From contig URNX01000009.1 in assembly GCA_900549415.1 (NCBI GenBank), positions 25,271 through 89,270 on the forward strand: a DNA stretch of 64,000 nt, read 5' to 3'. Position 1 is the first letter of the stretch, and each line of letters starts with the position of its first letter. The translations under genes and the position numbers were made by a program. The DNA is from an uncultured bacterium (GTDB lineage: Bacteria; Verrucomicrobiota; Lentisphaeria; Victivallales; UBA1829). The notes under the pieces are model-generated. The model was not told the origin of the DNA. It worked only from the letters and a program-made list of their open reading frames with translations, and did not search any database. Of the stretch, positions 8,873-16,379 are shown piece after piece.

Positions 8873-9910
8873 TTACCGGTCCAGATCTTCCTGACTGACA
8901 TTGTCCGCGCGCTCCTGCACAATAACGCTGTAATAGGGATCCGCTTTCTGACGCTCATAATACGCACGGACTCCTGCGCGATCCATAAACTGCGCGGGAA
9001 CCGTCTCCTGGCGCAGATCTTCCGGATTTTCGATCATCTCGATCATCCGCCGCATCTCCCCCGCGACATGTTCCCGGAAGGGACTCACCAGAGCGCCGAT
9101 CACCCGCGGATGCTCGAAGTAATCGTACGGGAGTGTATAGCTGTTCACGACAAGCGGAATCTCACGCACCCCGTTCTCCTTGCAGCAGAGCAGAAACCGG
9201 CGCGCGTGAACGCTCGAAAAGAACACAAGGCACTCCGCGTTCACCCGGCGGGCCTCCTCCAGAATTCCCGCAAGATTTTTATCCGGGAATTTGCAGCCCG
9301 CAAACACGACATCCTCCGGAACGATCCCTTCGCGGTCGGCGGCGGCAAGCGGGTTTTCATCTACGGCCAGCACGCGCCGGATTCCCCGTGCGCCAAGCTC
9401 GGCAAACAGCTTCCGCATCCCCTCCCGGTAGCTCACCGTGAACGAATTGCACACCGGATTCCGGTAATGCGTCAGCAGTATCGGATAGTTGCGCAGATAC
9501 TCCGGAAACGGCGTCGAAGCCCCAAGATAAAGCGTGCACAGAATGCCGTCCGCCTGACGCGAAAAGAGGTTCTGAAGACACTTCAGTTCCTGTTCCCGGC
9601 TGTAGCGCGTGAGGGAGATCAGGAGCTGATAGTCATACTTCTCCGCCTCCTCCAGAAGCATCTGTGAATAGAAGCTTGAGTAGACTCCCGCGATTTCGCC
9701 GATGACAAGCCCGAGCGTTTTGCTTTTCCCTTTCTTCAGCGAACGCGCGGTGGCCGAGGGCTGATAGTTCAGTTCGCGCACGGCTTCGTCTATCCGCTGT
9801 TTCGTCTTCTCCGCCATCCGCGCGGAAAGCGGGTGATGATTCAGATAAAGCGAGACCATCGTCGTGGAAACTCCCGCCCGTTCCGCCACATCTTTGATCC
9901 TGACCCGCAT
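8873..9910 (-). CDS. LacI-family transcriptional regulator
   Basis: About 345 aa. Residues 1-20 are the LacI helix-turn-helix (I-K-D-V-A-E-R-A-G-V-S-T-T-M-V-S), followed by the hinge region (Y-Q-P-S-A-T-A-R-S-L) and a periplasmic-binding-protein-like effector domain. I prefer the ATG at 9910: AGGAG lies 8 nt upstream of it, but only 2 nt from the alternative ATG at 9916. It is an intact close paralogue of the broken regulator at 1503-2535. It heads the operon with pseudopilin, glycosidase, PIG-L deacetylase and GH63-like hydrolase and probably represses it from the palindrome at 9931-9948. The ligand is presumably a breakdown sugar of the cassette's substrate (inference). Confidence 0.93.
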   Translation of the reverse strand: MRVRIKDVAERAGVSTTMVSLYLNHHPLSARMAEKTKQRIDEAVRELNYQPSATARSLKKGKSKTLGLVIGEIAGVYSSFYSQMLLEEAEKYDYQLLISLTRYSREQELKCLQNLFSRQADGILCTLYLGASTPFPEYLRNYPILLTHYRNPVCNSFTVSYREGMRKLFAELGARGIRRVLAVDENPLAAADREGIVPEDVVFAGCKFPDKNLAGILEEARRVNAECLVFFSSVHARRFLLCCKENGVREIPLVVNSYTLPYDYFEHPRVIGALVSPFREHVAGEMRRMIEMIENPEDLRQETVPAQFMDRAGVRAYYERQKADPYYSVIVQERADNVSQEDLDR

Positions 9911-9930
9911 TTCCATCTCTCCTGTTAAAA

Positions 9931-9948
9931 TGTTACATCGTTGTAACA
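9931..9948 (-). promoter_or_regulatory. LacI-type operator, perfect 7-bp arms
   Basis: TGTTACA-TCGT-TGTAACA: two perfect 7-bp inverted arms around 4 nt, lying between the -10 hexamer and the LacI start at 9910. A repressor bound here would cover the transcription start. It is the best autoregulatory operator in the window and shares its architecture with 2555-2572. Confidence 0.8.
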
Positions 9949-9954
9949 GTATTA

Positions 9955-9983
9955 ATTATAGCACATCCCCCCGATTTTGTCAA
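9955..9983 (-). promoter_or_regulatory. Exact-consensus sigma70 promoter for the 9910 cassette
   Basis: Minus strand TTGACA (9983-9978), 17-bp spacer, TATAAT (9960-9955) with TGC before the -10. The operator follows 6 bp downstream. Confidence 0.88.
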
Positions 9984-10056
9984 CCCCCTGTTTAAAAGAT
10001 TTTTTAAAAAAAGAGCAAATTCCGCGCTTTTCTTAAGACGATTGAATCGTTTACTC

Positions 10057-10084
10057 TTGACTTTTTTAAATTCCGTGGTATTTT
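10057..10084 (+). promoter_or_regulatory. Probable promoter of the rsmI gene group
   Basis: TTGACT, 16-bp spacer, TATTTT, about 90 bp upstream of the 72-aa gene at 10176. Confidence 0.5.
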
Positions 10085-10175
10085 AAACGCGTGCAAATCC
10101 GGAATCTTCCCTGATTCGGGATAGGATTGCATGGGATGTATTACGATTCTTTGGCAAATAATAAGGAGGTCGCAC

Positions 10176-10394
10176 ATGGCTTCAAATGCGGAATTCAATC
10201 TGAAACGGTTGGAGAAGACAACTCTTCCCATGGATTTCGTCCGTGCACACTCCGGTGAGTGGGATCACCAGGCGTGGCTTGAGTTCTGTGCTTCCCTTGA
10301 AGACAAAGGATACACGCCGATCGACCTCGATCAGGTCGGGCTCCTTCTGGAACAGAAAAAAATGGAATACTGGGCCGAAAGGAACTCGAAATAA
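10176..10394 (+). CDS. Small conserved-looking protein of unknown function
   Basis: 72 aa. I place the start at 10176, where AAGGAGG lies 6 nt upstream; the longer frame from 10131 has no such site. The product (MASNAEFNLKRLEKTTLPMD...) is soluble, rich in charged residues and probably helical at its C terminus, with no domain I recognise. It ends 2 bp before the GTG start of rsmI, so it is very likely co-transcribed with rsmI, gmhB and the 119-aa gene. Confidence 0.75.
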   Translation: MASNAEFNLKRLEKTTLPMDFVRAHSGEWDHQAWLEFCASLEDKGYTPIDLDQVGLLLEQKKMEYWAERNSK

Positions 10395-10396
10395 CC

Positions 10397-11179
10397 GTGG
10401 CGGATCGGGATACCAATGTCCGGGACGCGGCAGAAGCTCCCGCAAATGCACCATCATGCGGGAGTTTGTCAATCGTCGCAACCCCCATCGGCAATCTGGA
10501 GGATATCACCCTCCGCGCCCTGCGCGTTCTGAAAGAAGCCGACACCATTCTCTGCGAAGACACCCGGCGCACCCGAATCCTCTGCTCGAAATTTGAAATC
10601 TCCTCGCGCCTCGAAAGCTACCACATCTTCAACGAACACGGACGCACTCCCGAACTCATTCGCCGCGTCCGCTCCGGCGAAAAAATCGCCCTTGTGTCCG
10701 ACGCCGGAATGCCCTGCATCGCCGATCCCGGTTTTCTGCTCGTCCGCGAAGCCGTCGAAGCCGGAATTGAGCCGGAAATCGTACCCGGCGTCTCCGCCGT
10801 CATCTTCTCCGTCGCGGCAAGCGCCCTGCCGTCCGACCGCTTTGCGTTCCACGGCTTCCTCCCCGTCAAATCCGGAAGACGCGCCGCACGGCTTGAGGAG
10901 ATCGCAGCAACAAAGCTGACCGCGGTTGTTTTCGAATCGCCATACCGTCTTTCCAAACTCCTCAATGAAATTCCGCGGTACTTCGGTCCGGAAGTCCCGG
11001 TGGTCATCGTCCGCGAAGCCACGAAAGTTCATCAGGAAATCCTGCGCGGCACAGCCGCCGAACTCGCGGAAAAACACGGAAAACGCACATGGAAGGGTGA
11101 ATGCGTCGTCATCATCGGCGCCGCATCCGGCGATGCGGAGAAAGACGGGCGCGCAGAAAACGGGGAACACGATGAATAA
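10397..11179 (+). CDS. rsmI: 16S rRNA (cytidine-1402-2'-O)-methyltransferase RsmI
   Basis: 260 aa. The tetrapyrrole-methylase fold is clear: I-V-A-T-P-I-G-N-L-E-D-I near residue 30, E-D-T-R-R-T near 53, L-V-S-D-A-G-M-P-C-I-A-D-P-G near 98, and the E-S-P-Y-R stretch. These are RsmI hallmarks. The enzyme uses SAM to methylate the 2'-OH of C1402 in the 16S rRNA P site. The frame opens with GTG at 10397, directly after the small upstream gene; GGAAC lies about 12 nt upstream, so the exact start is uncertain. The 3' end overlaps gmhB by 8 bp, indicating translational coupling. Confidence 0.95.
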   Translation: MADRDTNVRDAAEAPANAPSCGSLSIVATPIGNLEDITLRALRVLKEADTILCEDTRRTRILCSKFEISSRLESYHIFNEHGRTPELIRRVRSGEKIALVSDAGMPCIADPGFLLVREAVEAGIEPEIVPGVSAVIFSVAASALPSDRFAFHGFLPVKSGRRAARLEEIAATKLTAVVFESPYRLSKLLNEIPRYFGPEVPVVIVREATKVHQEILRGTAAELAEKHGKRTWKGECVVIIGAASGDAEKDGRAENGEHDE

Positions 11180-11750
11180 GGCTTTCTTCCTTGACCGCGA
11201 CGGCGTCATCGTCGAAGAGGAACACTATCTTTCCGATCCCGCGAAGGTCCGGCTCTGCCCGGGATGCATCGAAGCGTTCCGCAAGATCGCCGGAGCCGGA
11301 TATCGGATCATCGTCACCTCGAACCAGTCCGGAATCGCGCGCGGATACTTCACCTTTGCCGACGTCGCCGCCGTTGAACGCCGGATCTGCGACTTGCTGG
11401 CCGCCGGAGGCGCACCGCTTCCGCTCGCATGGTATTATTGCCCCCATCACACAAAAGGAACCGTCGCGGAGTATGTCTGCGACTGCAACTGCCGCAAGCC
11501 GCATCCGGGAATGCTGCTGCAGGCGGCGGAAGACCATGACATTTCCCTGGCGGACTCGGTGATGATCGGCGACAAGCTTTCCGATCTGCGCGCCGCGTTT
11601 GCCGCAGGCTGTCCCGCCGCCGCACTCGTCCGCACCGGTCACGGCTCGGAGCAGACTCTTGAAAAACTCGACCGCGATTATGCGGTTGCCGACCATATTC
11701 TTGATGCCGTGAATCAACTGCTCGCGCTTCGGAAAGGAGTTCCGCAATGA
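11172..11750 (+). CDS. gmhB: D-glycero-beta-D-manno-heptose 1,7-bisphosphate 7-phosphatase
   Basis: 192 aa HAD-superfamily phosphatase. N-terminal F-F-L-D-R-D-G-V-I holds the two catalytic Asp residues (DxD). T-S-N-Q-S-G is motif II. Y-Y-C-P-H-H with C-D-C-N-C-R-K-P is the zinc-binding loop typical of GmhB and histidinol phosphatases. G-D-K-L-S-D is motif IV. It makes a precursor of ADP-heptose for the LPS core, consistent with a Gram-negative cell. I chose the ATG at 11172, inside the rsmI stop, because the HAD motif follows at once. The stop overlaps the next start as ATGA. Confidence 0.9.
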   Translation: MNKAFFLDRDGVIVEEEHYLSDPAKVRLCPGCIEAFRKIAGAGYRIIVTSNQSGIARGYFTFADVAAVERRICDLLAAGGAPLPLAWYYCPHHTKGTVAEYVCDCNCRKPHPGMLLQAAEDHDISLADSVMIGDKLSDLRAAFAAGCPAAALVRTGHGSEQTLEKLDRDYAVADHILDAVNQLLALRKGVPQ

Positions 11751-12106
11751 CATTTGAAGACCTCAAAAACAGACTGGAGGACGGAACCGTTCTCGTTTTC
11801 GGCAAGATTCTGAACGCAACGCACAACGTCCGTGGATGCGGCGCGATGGAACTTGACCACCGCAAGGGATTCCGGATCGTCGAACAGAGCCTGAAACAGA
11901 TCCGCAAAGCCGTCACGGCGGACGGCATTCTGATTCTCCAGATCCGCGAGGACCGTCTGACTCCCGTCTGCTCCTTCGGCGAGGAAGTTGTCACCGACCT
12001 TCCGGAAGAGCTTGAGGAAGAGACTCTCCAGAAGCTCCCGCGCTTTGATTTTTCCGCGAAAGTCCACGCCCAGAAAGTTCTGAGGAAACTGGGCTACACC
12101 GTCTGA
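11747..12106 (+). CDS. Conserved-looking protein of unknown function
   Basis: 119 aa, soluble, no signal peptide. Starts at the ATGA overlap with gmhB, so it is translationally coupled and co-transcribed. Its acidic central helix (D-L-P-E-E-L-E-E-E-T-L) and the N-A-T-H-N-V-R-G-C-G stretch match no family I know. Its stop lies 4 bp from the 3' end of the truncated AraC gene on the other strand. Confidence 0.75.
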   Translation: MTFEDLKNRLEDGTVLVFGKILNATHNVRGCGAMELDHRKGFRIVEQSLKQIRKAVTADGILILQIREDRLTPVCSFGEEVVTDLPEELEEETLQKLPRFDFSAKVHAQKVLRKLGYTV

Positions 12107-12110
12107 CCCG

Positions 12111-12625
12111 TCACCCCTGGAATTTCCGGCGGTACTGCAGAGGCGTTTCGCCGTTTACGCGGCGGAAAGCGGAACAGAACCATGCACTGCAGCAGTAGAG
12201 AAGCTCGTCCGCGATGTCGGAGACGGGCATATTCGTCTGTTCCAGAAGCCGCTTCGCCTCCTCCATGCGCAGATCCATGAGATACCTGTTCGGCGGCGGA
12301 AGCCCCGCCTGCTTCCATTGTCTCAGGAAAGAGCGGTAAAAGAGGCCGGGCTGCCGGGCCAGGCTCTCCCAGTGGATCGGTTTCTTGAAATTGAGCTGGA
12401 GCCAGGCAACAATTTTCAGGATTTTGCGGGAATTCACCGGAAGAGGATTCTCTTTTTTGTGATAGACCAGCAGAAATTCCTGCACGAGCCGCCAGCAGAG
12501 CATGTCTATCCGGTCGATTGTTCCGAACTCATCCAGATGCCGGGCTTCCGTCTGAATCTCGCGGAAGATTTCATAAAACGCCGTTTTCCGGGGGAGTTCA
12601 CAGCAGATAAAATCATCGCTGAACG
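12111..12625 (-). pseudogene. AraC-family regulator, N-terminal half lost
   Basis: The C-terminal part aligns end to end with the intact AraC protein at 35916-36740, from S-D-D-F-I-C-C-E-L-P through the two helix-turn-helix motifs to Y-R-R-K-F-Q. The N-terminal cupin-like sensor domain is gone: beyond about 12625 the DNA instead encodes, on the plus strand, part of a glycosidase. No ribosome-binding site or natural start is visible. The DNA-binding domain itself remains open for about 170 codons, so either decay is recent or the stub is still selected. Confidence 0.82.
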
Positions 12626-13091
12626 GCGAGCTTGCCAAATACTACATTCTGCGCCTGAAGCAGTTCGGGATGAACGCGCTCCGTCTGCATCATTTCGACA
12701 ACGGGATCACCAAACCCGGAGCAGGCATCACATTCGATGAAGAGAAACTCGACCGTTTCTTCCGCCAGATTGCGGAATTCAAAAAAGCGGGGTTCTACAT
12801 TACTCTCGACCTCTTCACCTCCCGCAGAAACGGTCTTCCCAAAAGTATGCGAAAGCCGGACCGTTCGAAACGAAGATCCTTGCGCAGATTGATCCGGAAA
12901 TGCGGGAAAACATGCTCGATTTCGCCCGCGGCATCCTCACGCGCAAAAATCCTTACACGGGAATGCCTCTCGCCGGAGACCCCGCGCTGCTCAGCGTTGC
13001 CCTGATGAATGAAGTCCAGCTGATTGACCACCCGACCGTTCGCTACAACAGTCCGAATCCGCTTCTGCGCGAAGCACTCAACAAAGCATAA
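12622..13091 (+). pseudogene. Glycoside hydrolase fragment (clan A), frameshifted
   Basis: From about 12622 the plus strand encodes L-N-G-E-L-A-K-Y-Y-I-L-R-L-K-Q-F, then N-A-L-R-L-H-H-F-D-N and Y-I-T-L-D-L-F-T-S-R-R-N, matching the barrel of the 4859-8044 enzyme. Near 12838 the frame shifts. The match resumes as A-K-A-G-P-F-E-T-K and R-K-N-P-Y-T-G-M-P-L-A-G-D-P-A-L, ending shortly after the L-M-N-E acid/base region at 13091. The beta-rich N-terminal region and the second half of the barrel are missing. Confidence 0.85.
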
Positions 13092-13435
13092 TCGTGTATG
13101 GCATGAACATTTTTCTCGGAGGAGGCGCATGGAACAGCAACCGCTTTGTCCGCATGAGCCAGATTGCAAAGAAAAACAACGACTGGGAACCACAGGGGGC
13201 ACTCAGCAATGTCATTCTTCTCGGAGATAGCTATCTCGCGGAAGACGTGTGGAAATGCCAGTTCGCCAGACTCAACGCAGGAAACACCAACAAAATTCAT
13301 CTGCGGCACAACAACCGCGCAAACACGCTGATGTGCGACGGAAGCGGACGCGCCCTCTCCAGCGGAGCCATCGTCACCACGCATAAAGGCAGTCTCGGCG
13401 GGATCGTCGACGAACAGCTGGTTCCGCTGCAATAA
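13085..13435 (+). pseudogene. Pseudopilin fragment, C-terminal half only
   Basis: About 113 codons starting abruptly at the junction with the glycosidase fragment. The frame contains Y-G-M-N-I-F-L-G-G-G, L-L-G-D-S-Y and H-N-N-R-A-N-T-L-M-C-D-G, an exact H-X9-DG motif as in the intact pseudopilins. The F-T-L-I-E-L-L leader and membrane helix are absent, so the product could not be processed as a pilin. A terminator follows at 13463. Confidence 0.82.
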
Positions 13436-13462
13436 CAAATTCAAAGCTGCCCGTAAAAACAA

Positions 13463-13507
13463 CCGCCGCCGGACTGCTTTCATAAGCAATCCGGCGGCGA
13501 ATTTTTT
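13463..13507 (+). terminator. Rho-independent terminator
   Basis: A GC-rich stem built from CCGCCGCCGGA...TCCGGCGGCG with an extended CTGCTT/AAGCAA inner part, followed by TTTTTT at 13502-13507. It follows the pseudopilin fragment, and the isomerase gene on the other strand ends 18 bp beyond it. Confidence 0.85.
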
Positions 13508-13524
13508 ACCATCAAAGGGACGGG

Positions 13525-14520
13525 TTATTTCCGCTTGTCCATCGCATCGTCGAATTTGATTTTCGAGGGGATGAAATCGATTTTCTTCACAAATTCAAAC
13601 GCATTCTGAGCGCCGTATTCGCGATCCATACCGGAGTCCTCCCACTCGACCGAGAGCGGTCCCTGATAGTCGATGCGGTTCAGCTCGCGGATGATGCTTT
13701 CAAAATCAACGTCGCCGTGTCCGGGACTGCGGAAATCCCAGCCGCGGTTCGGCTTGCCGAAGTCAAGATGCGAACACAGAATGCCGGTCTTGCCGTCCAG
13801 CGTAACGGCGGCGTCTTTCACATGAACATGATAAATCCGCTCCGGGAATTCCTTCAGGAAGCAGACCGGATTCATCATCTGCCACTGCAGGTGGCTCGGG
13901 TCGAAATTGAAGCCGAATTCCGGACGGTTTCCGATCGCTTCAAGCGTGCGTTTTGCAGAATAAATATCAAACGCGATTTCGGTCGGGTGAACCTCAAGAG
14001 CAAATTTCACTCCGCAGTTTTTGAACTCATCCATGATCGGATTCCAGGTCTTGGCAAAGAATTCGTAGCCGGCGTCGATCATGTCTTCGGTGACCGGCGG
14101 GAAGCTGTAGAGCATGTGCCAGATCGGCGAGCCGGTGAAGCCGGTGACGACTTCAGCTCCGAGATTCGCGGCGGCGCGGGCGCTGAGCTTCATCTGTTCG
14201 ATCGCCCATTTGCGTTTCGCCTCTTTTTTGCCTGCGAGCTTCGCAGGAGCGAAACGGTCGGTGCGGCAGTCGTCGTCGGGGTCGCAGGTGAGCTGACCGG
14301 CAAGGTGATTGCTGATCGCCCAGAGTTTGAGGTTGTTTTTCTTGAGTGTGTCAAGAAGTTTTTTGCAGTATTTCTTATCGGTTGCGGCCTTGTCGATATC
14401 GAGGTGGTCGCCGGAAGCGGCGAGTTCGAGTCCCTCGTACCCCCAGGATGCGGCTTTTGCGGCCATCGTCTTGAGCGGCAGGTCAGCCCATTGTCCGGTA
14501 AACAGAGTGATTGGTCTCAT
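13525..14520 (-). CDS. Sugar phosphate isomerase/epimerase family (TIM barrel)
   Basis: 331 aa, cytoplasmic. It has an AP-endonuclease-2/xylose-isomerase-like barrel: G-Y-E-G-L-E-L (strand 2), A-I-S-N-H-L, F-A-L-E-V-H-P (metal Glu), F-N-F-D-P-S-H (Asp/His), Y-H-V-H-V-K-D (His pair) and G-P-L-S-V-E-W-E-D (last metal Glu). The complete metal-binding set argues for an active enzyme. Relatives interconvert sugars, inositols or keto-sugars; the substrate is not readable. Single gene with GGAG upstream of the ATG. Confidence 0.88.
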   Translation of the reverse strand: MRPITLFTGQWADLPLKTMAAKAASWGYEGLELAASGDHLDIDKAATDKKYCKKLLDTLKKNNLKLWAISNHLAGQLTCDPDDDCRTDRFAPAKLAGKKEAKRKWAIEQMKLSARAAANLGAEVVTGFTGSPIWHMLYSFPPVTEDMIDAGYEFFAKTWNPIMDEFKNCGVKFALEVHPTEIAFDIYSAKRTLEAIGNRPEFGFNFDPSHLQWQMMNPVCFLKEFPERIYHVHVKDAAVTLDGKTGILCSHLDFGKPNRGWDFRSPGHGDVDFESIIRELNRIDYQGPLSVEWEDSGMDREYGAQNAFEFVKKIDFIPSKIKFDDAMDKRK

Positions 14521-14636
14521 TCTTTCAGTCTCCTTCCGTTAAATTTGAAGTAACGCTGAAATGTATTCCCGAATTGCGCGATTGTCAAGTTCGAATTCGA
14601 GGGAAAACCGATTTTTGTTGCCCCCCGAAGCTCCGG

Positions 14637-15125
14637 TCAGGCGCGTTTTTTCTCCTGCGGGGCAATCTCCGGCTCGGAGAGACGCACCACAAAGTTTTTC
14701 GGGTTGCAGCGATCCCCTTCTCCGGATGCGAGAATCTTTTTGTAATAATCCTTTTTGTATTTCAGAACCTGCATCTGCTTCCGCAGATTTTTGAGCTGGT
14801 CGCGCAGGATTTTTTCCTGATTGAAAATCAGTTCCGCACGCTGGGGAATCGTGGAATCCCCGATTTTGCACATGTCAATGTAGCTCTTCACTCCTTCGAT
14901 CGAGAGTCCGGTGGAGCGAAGACAGTGTACCAGCTTCAGCCAGCTGATGTTGTAATCGGAAAACAGACGGATGTTGCCGTCCGTGCGGTCGACAAACGGG
15001 ATGAGCCCGATATTGTCGTAATAGCGGACCGTGTAAGGGGAGAGCTCCATCATCTCCGCGACTTCTTTGACGGTATATTTCGGCGTTCTGTCGCGCAGGA
15101 AATCGAACTGTTTTGTTTTCGGCAT
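14637..15125 (-). CDS. MerR-family transcriptional regulator
   Basis: 162 aa. Winged helix-turn-helix at the N terminus: Y-T-V-K-E-V-A-E-M-M-E-L-S-P-Y-T-V-R-Y-Y-D-N-I-G-L-I, then R-L-F-S-D-Y and a long dimerisation coiled coil (residues ~80-135). The effector region has no thiol-metal signature; the single Cys residues are scattered. It is divergent from the small ORF, flavodoxin and CMD-cupin genes. A perfect inverted repeat (15144-15158) lies in its own upstream region and a spacer-embedded weaker copy lies in the divergent promoter. This arrangement is typical of MerR regulators controlling flavodoxin/oxidoreductase operons in gut bacteria. Confidence 0.92.
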   Translation of the reverse strand: MPKTKQFDFLRDRTPKYTVKEVAEMMELSPYTVRYYDNIGLIPFVDRTDGNIRLFSDYNISWLKLVHCLRSTGLSIEGVKSYIDMCKIGDSTIPQRAELIFNQEKILRDQLKNLRKQMQVLKYKKDYYKKILASGEGDRCNPKNFVVRLSEPEIAPQEKKRA

Positions 15126-15143
15126 GGCAAGATCCCTTTCATA

Positions 15144-15158
15144 TTAGAGTTGCTCTAA
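15144..15158. promoter_or_regulatory. MerR-type operator
   Basis: TTAGAG-TTG-CTCTAA: perfect 6-bp arms around 3 nt, 19 bp upstream of the MerR start. TTAGAG also occurs at 15279-15284 in the divergent promoter. Confidence 0.7.
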
Positions 15159-15273
15159 TTTATCCACGAAAACATATTTTTCAAGTTTTCTCCATGCAAA
15201 AAGCTGTTTTCCTCTGCGGCATCTGCCATTTTTGAGTTCAAAAAAATAAAATTAAAATTTTTTATTTTTCCCT

Positions 15274-15303
15274 TTGACTTAGAGCTGCTGTAAAGATTAT
15301 GTT
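15274..15303 (+). promoter_or_regulatory. MerR-style promoter with long spacer
   Basis: TTGACT and TATGTT are separated by 18 bp. The spacer contains a degenerate dyad (TTAGAGCTGCTGTAAA). Over-long, dyad-bearing spacers are the hallmark of promoters that MerR proteins activate by DNA distortion. It precedes the 42-aa ORF, the 75-aa gene, flavodoxin and CMD-cupin genes. Confidence 0.6.
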
Positions 15304-15362
15304 ACAGGTATAAACAAAAAAGTGAAGCGTGGCGCTTCGCGAAAACAGAAGGAGGATCAGTC

Positions 15363-15491
15363 ATGATGAAAAAGAAAATTGCTGCTTTGGCACTTGCCGC
15401 CACCGGAACAAAAAGCCGGATTCAGACTGTCTCCCTTGCCCTCGAAGCCGGAGGCGGACCGCACATGCTTCACAGGCATAAGCACGCATAG
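15363..15491 (+). CDS. Small ORF (42 aa) with signal-like start, first in the MerR-controlled operon
   Basis: An AAGGAGG site sits 7 nt before ATG ATG. The product starts MMKKKIAALALAATG, like the beginning of a signal peptide, then carries a short tail ending P-H-M-L-H-R-H-K-H-A, rich in His. It is either a genuine small exported or metal-binding peptide, a leader peptide, or the fused remains of a larger gene. The strong ribosome-binding site and position directly after the MerR-type promoter favour translation. Confidence 0.5.
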   Translation: MMKKKIAALALAATGTKSRIQTVSLALEAGGGPHMLHRHKHA

Positions 15492-15562
15492 AAAATAAGT
15501 ATTTGCTATTTTCTCAAATGCGGATATTGTAAGTCTCAGATTGGAAAATATGGAGGTGAATC

Positions 15563-15790
15563 TTGAACGGATATCCCCAAACGGATTTTCTGCTGAGGCG
15601 GAACCTGAAGGACGCCGGGTTCGGACCAAAGGGAACTGAAGACTTCCTGCGTCTCAACGGCAATGTGCGGGAACAGCTCGTGCTGCTCGTGCGCCAGAGG
15701 CTCGCATTACTGAAAAAGGTACATGACAATCAGAGCCGGATCGACTGTCTCGACCATCTGATCAACCAAATGAAAGGAATGCAATTATGA
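15563..15790 (+). CDS. Small helical protein of flavodoxin operons, function unknown
   Basis: 75 aa from a TTG start with GGAGG 7 nt upstream. The product is helical and charged: a leucine-rich start (L-L-R-R-N-L-K-D-A-G-F), then R-L-A-L-L-K-K-V-H-D-N-Q-S-R-I-D-C-L-D-H-L-I. Small proteins of this shape commonly accompany MerR and flavodoxin genes in gut bacteria (from memory of such operons). It overlaps the flavodoxin start by 4 bp, so translation is coupled. Confidence 0.72.
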   Translation: MNGYPQTDFLLRRNLKDAGFGPKGTEDFLRLNGNVREQLVLLVRQRLALLKKVHDNQSRIDCLDHLINQMKGMQL

Positions 15791-16371
15791 AAACCAGACT
15801 CAACATTCTCGCAATGGCGGCCGCAATGTTCGCAGCAGGCGGATGCGCCGCAGACAACGTCTCAACGGAACACGCAACCGCGGAATCTGCGAAAATCCTC
15901 GTAGCCTACTACTCCTACAGCGGAAACACCCGTTTCGCGGCGGAGGAAATCCAGAAGGCGACCAGCGGAACGCTCTTTGAGATTGTCCCCGTCAAGGCGT
16001 ACTCAACCGATTACAACGAATGTGTCGCCGAGGCAAAGAAAGAGATCCGCGCGGGCGTCAAACCGGAACTCAAATCAGTGACGCCAGATCTCTCAAAATA
16101 CGACGTCATCTTCGTCGGCACTCCGAACTGGTGGAGCACGATGGCGCCTCCGGTCCTGACCTTCCTCTCCTCGGGCAACTTCGCCGGCAAGACGGTCATC
16201 CCGTTTGTCACTCATGGAGGCGGCGGAATGGCGAACTGCGAACGCGACATGCACAAAGCTCTCCCGAACGCGAAATTCGCAAAGGGCGGCGCATTCTCCG
16301 GAAGCCGCGTCCGCAGTTCCGGCGACGCAATCCGCAGCTGGCTCAAGGATGTTATCACAATCAAAAAATGA
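15787..16371 (+). CDS. Flavodoxin-family lipoprotein
   Basis: 194 aa. The N terminus has a lipoprotein-like signal ending A-A-G-G-C (Cys about residue 20), so it is probably anchored in a membrane. The flavodoxin domain starts with I-L-V-A-Y-Y-S-Y-S-G-N-T-R, the FMN phosphate-binding loop, and continues with V-G-T-P-N-W-W-S-T-M-A-P-P and F-V-T-H-G-G-G-G, the isoalloxazine-binding loops. It binds FMN and carries electrons or reduces small molecules. An exported flavodoxin is unusual, but the pattern is common in anaerobic gut bacteria. It overlaps the 75-aa gene and is 8 bp before the CMD-cupin gene. Confidence 0.9.
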   Translation: MKTRLNILAMAAAMFAAGGCAADNVSTEHATAESAKILVAYYSYSGNTRFAAEEIQKATSGTLFEIVPVKAYSTDYNECVAEAKKEIRAGVKPELKSVTPDLSKYDVIFVGTPNWWSTMAPPVLTFLSSGNFAGKTVIPFVTHGGGGMANCERDMHKALPNAKFAKGGAFSGSRVRSSGDAIRSWLKDVITIKK

Positions 16372-16379
16372 GGTGACGC

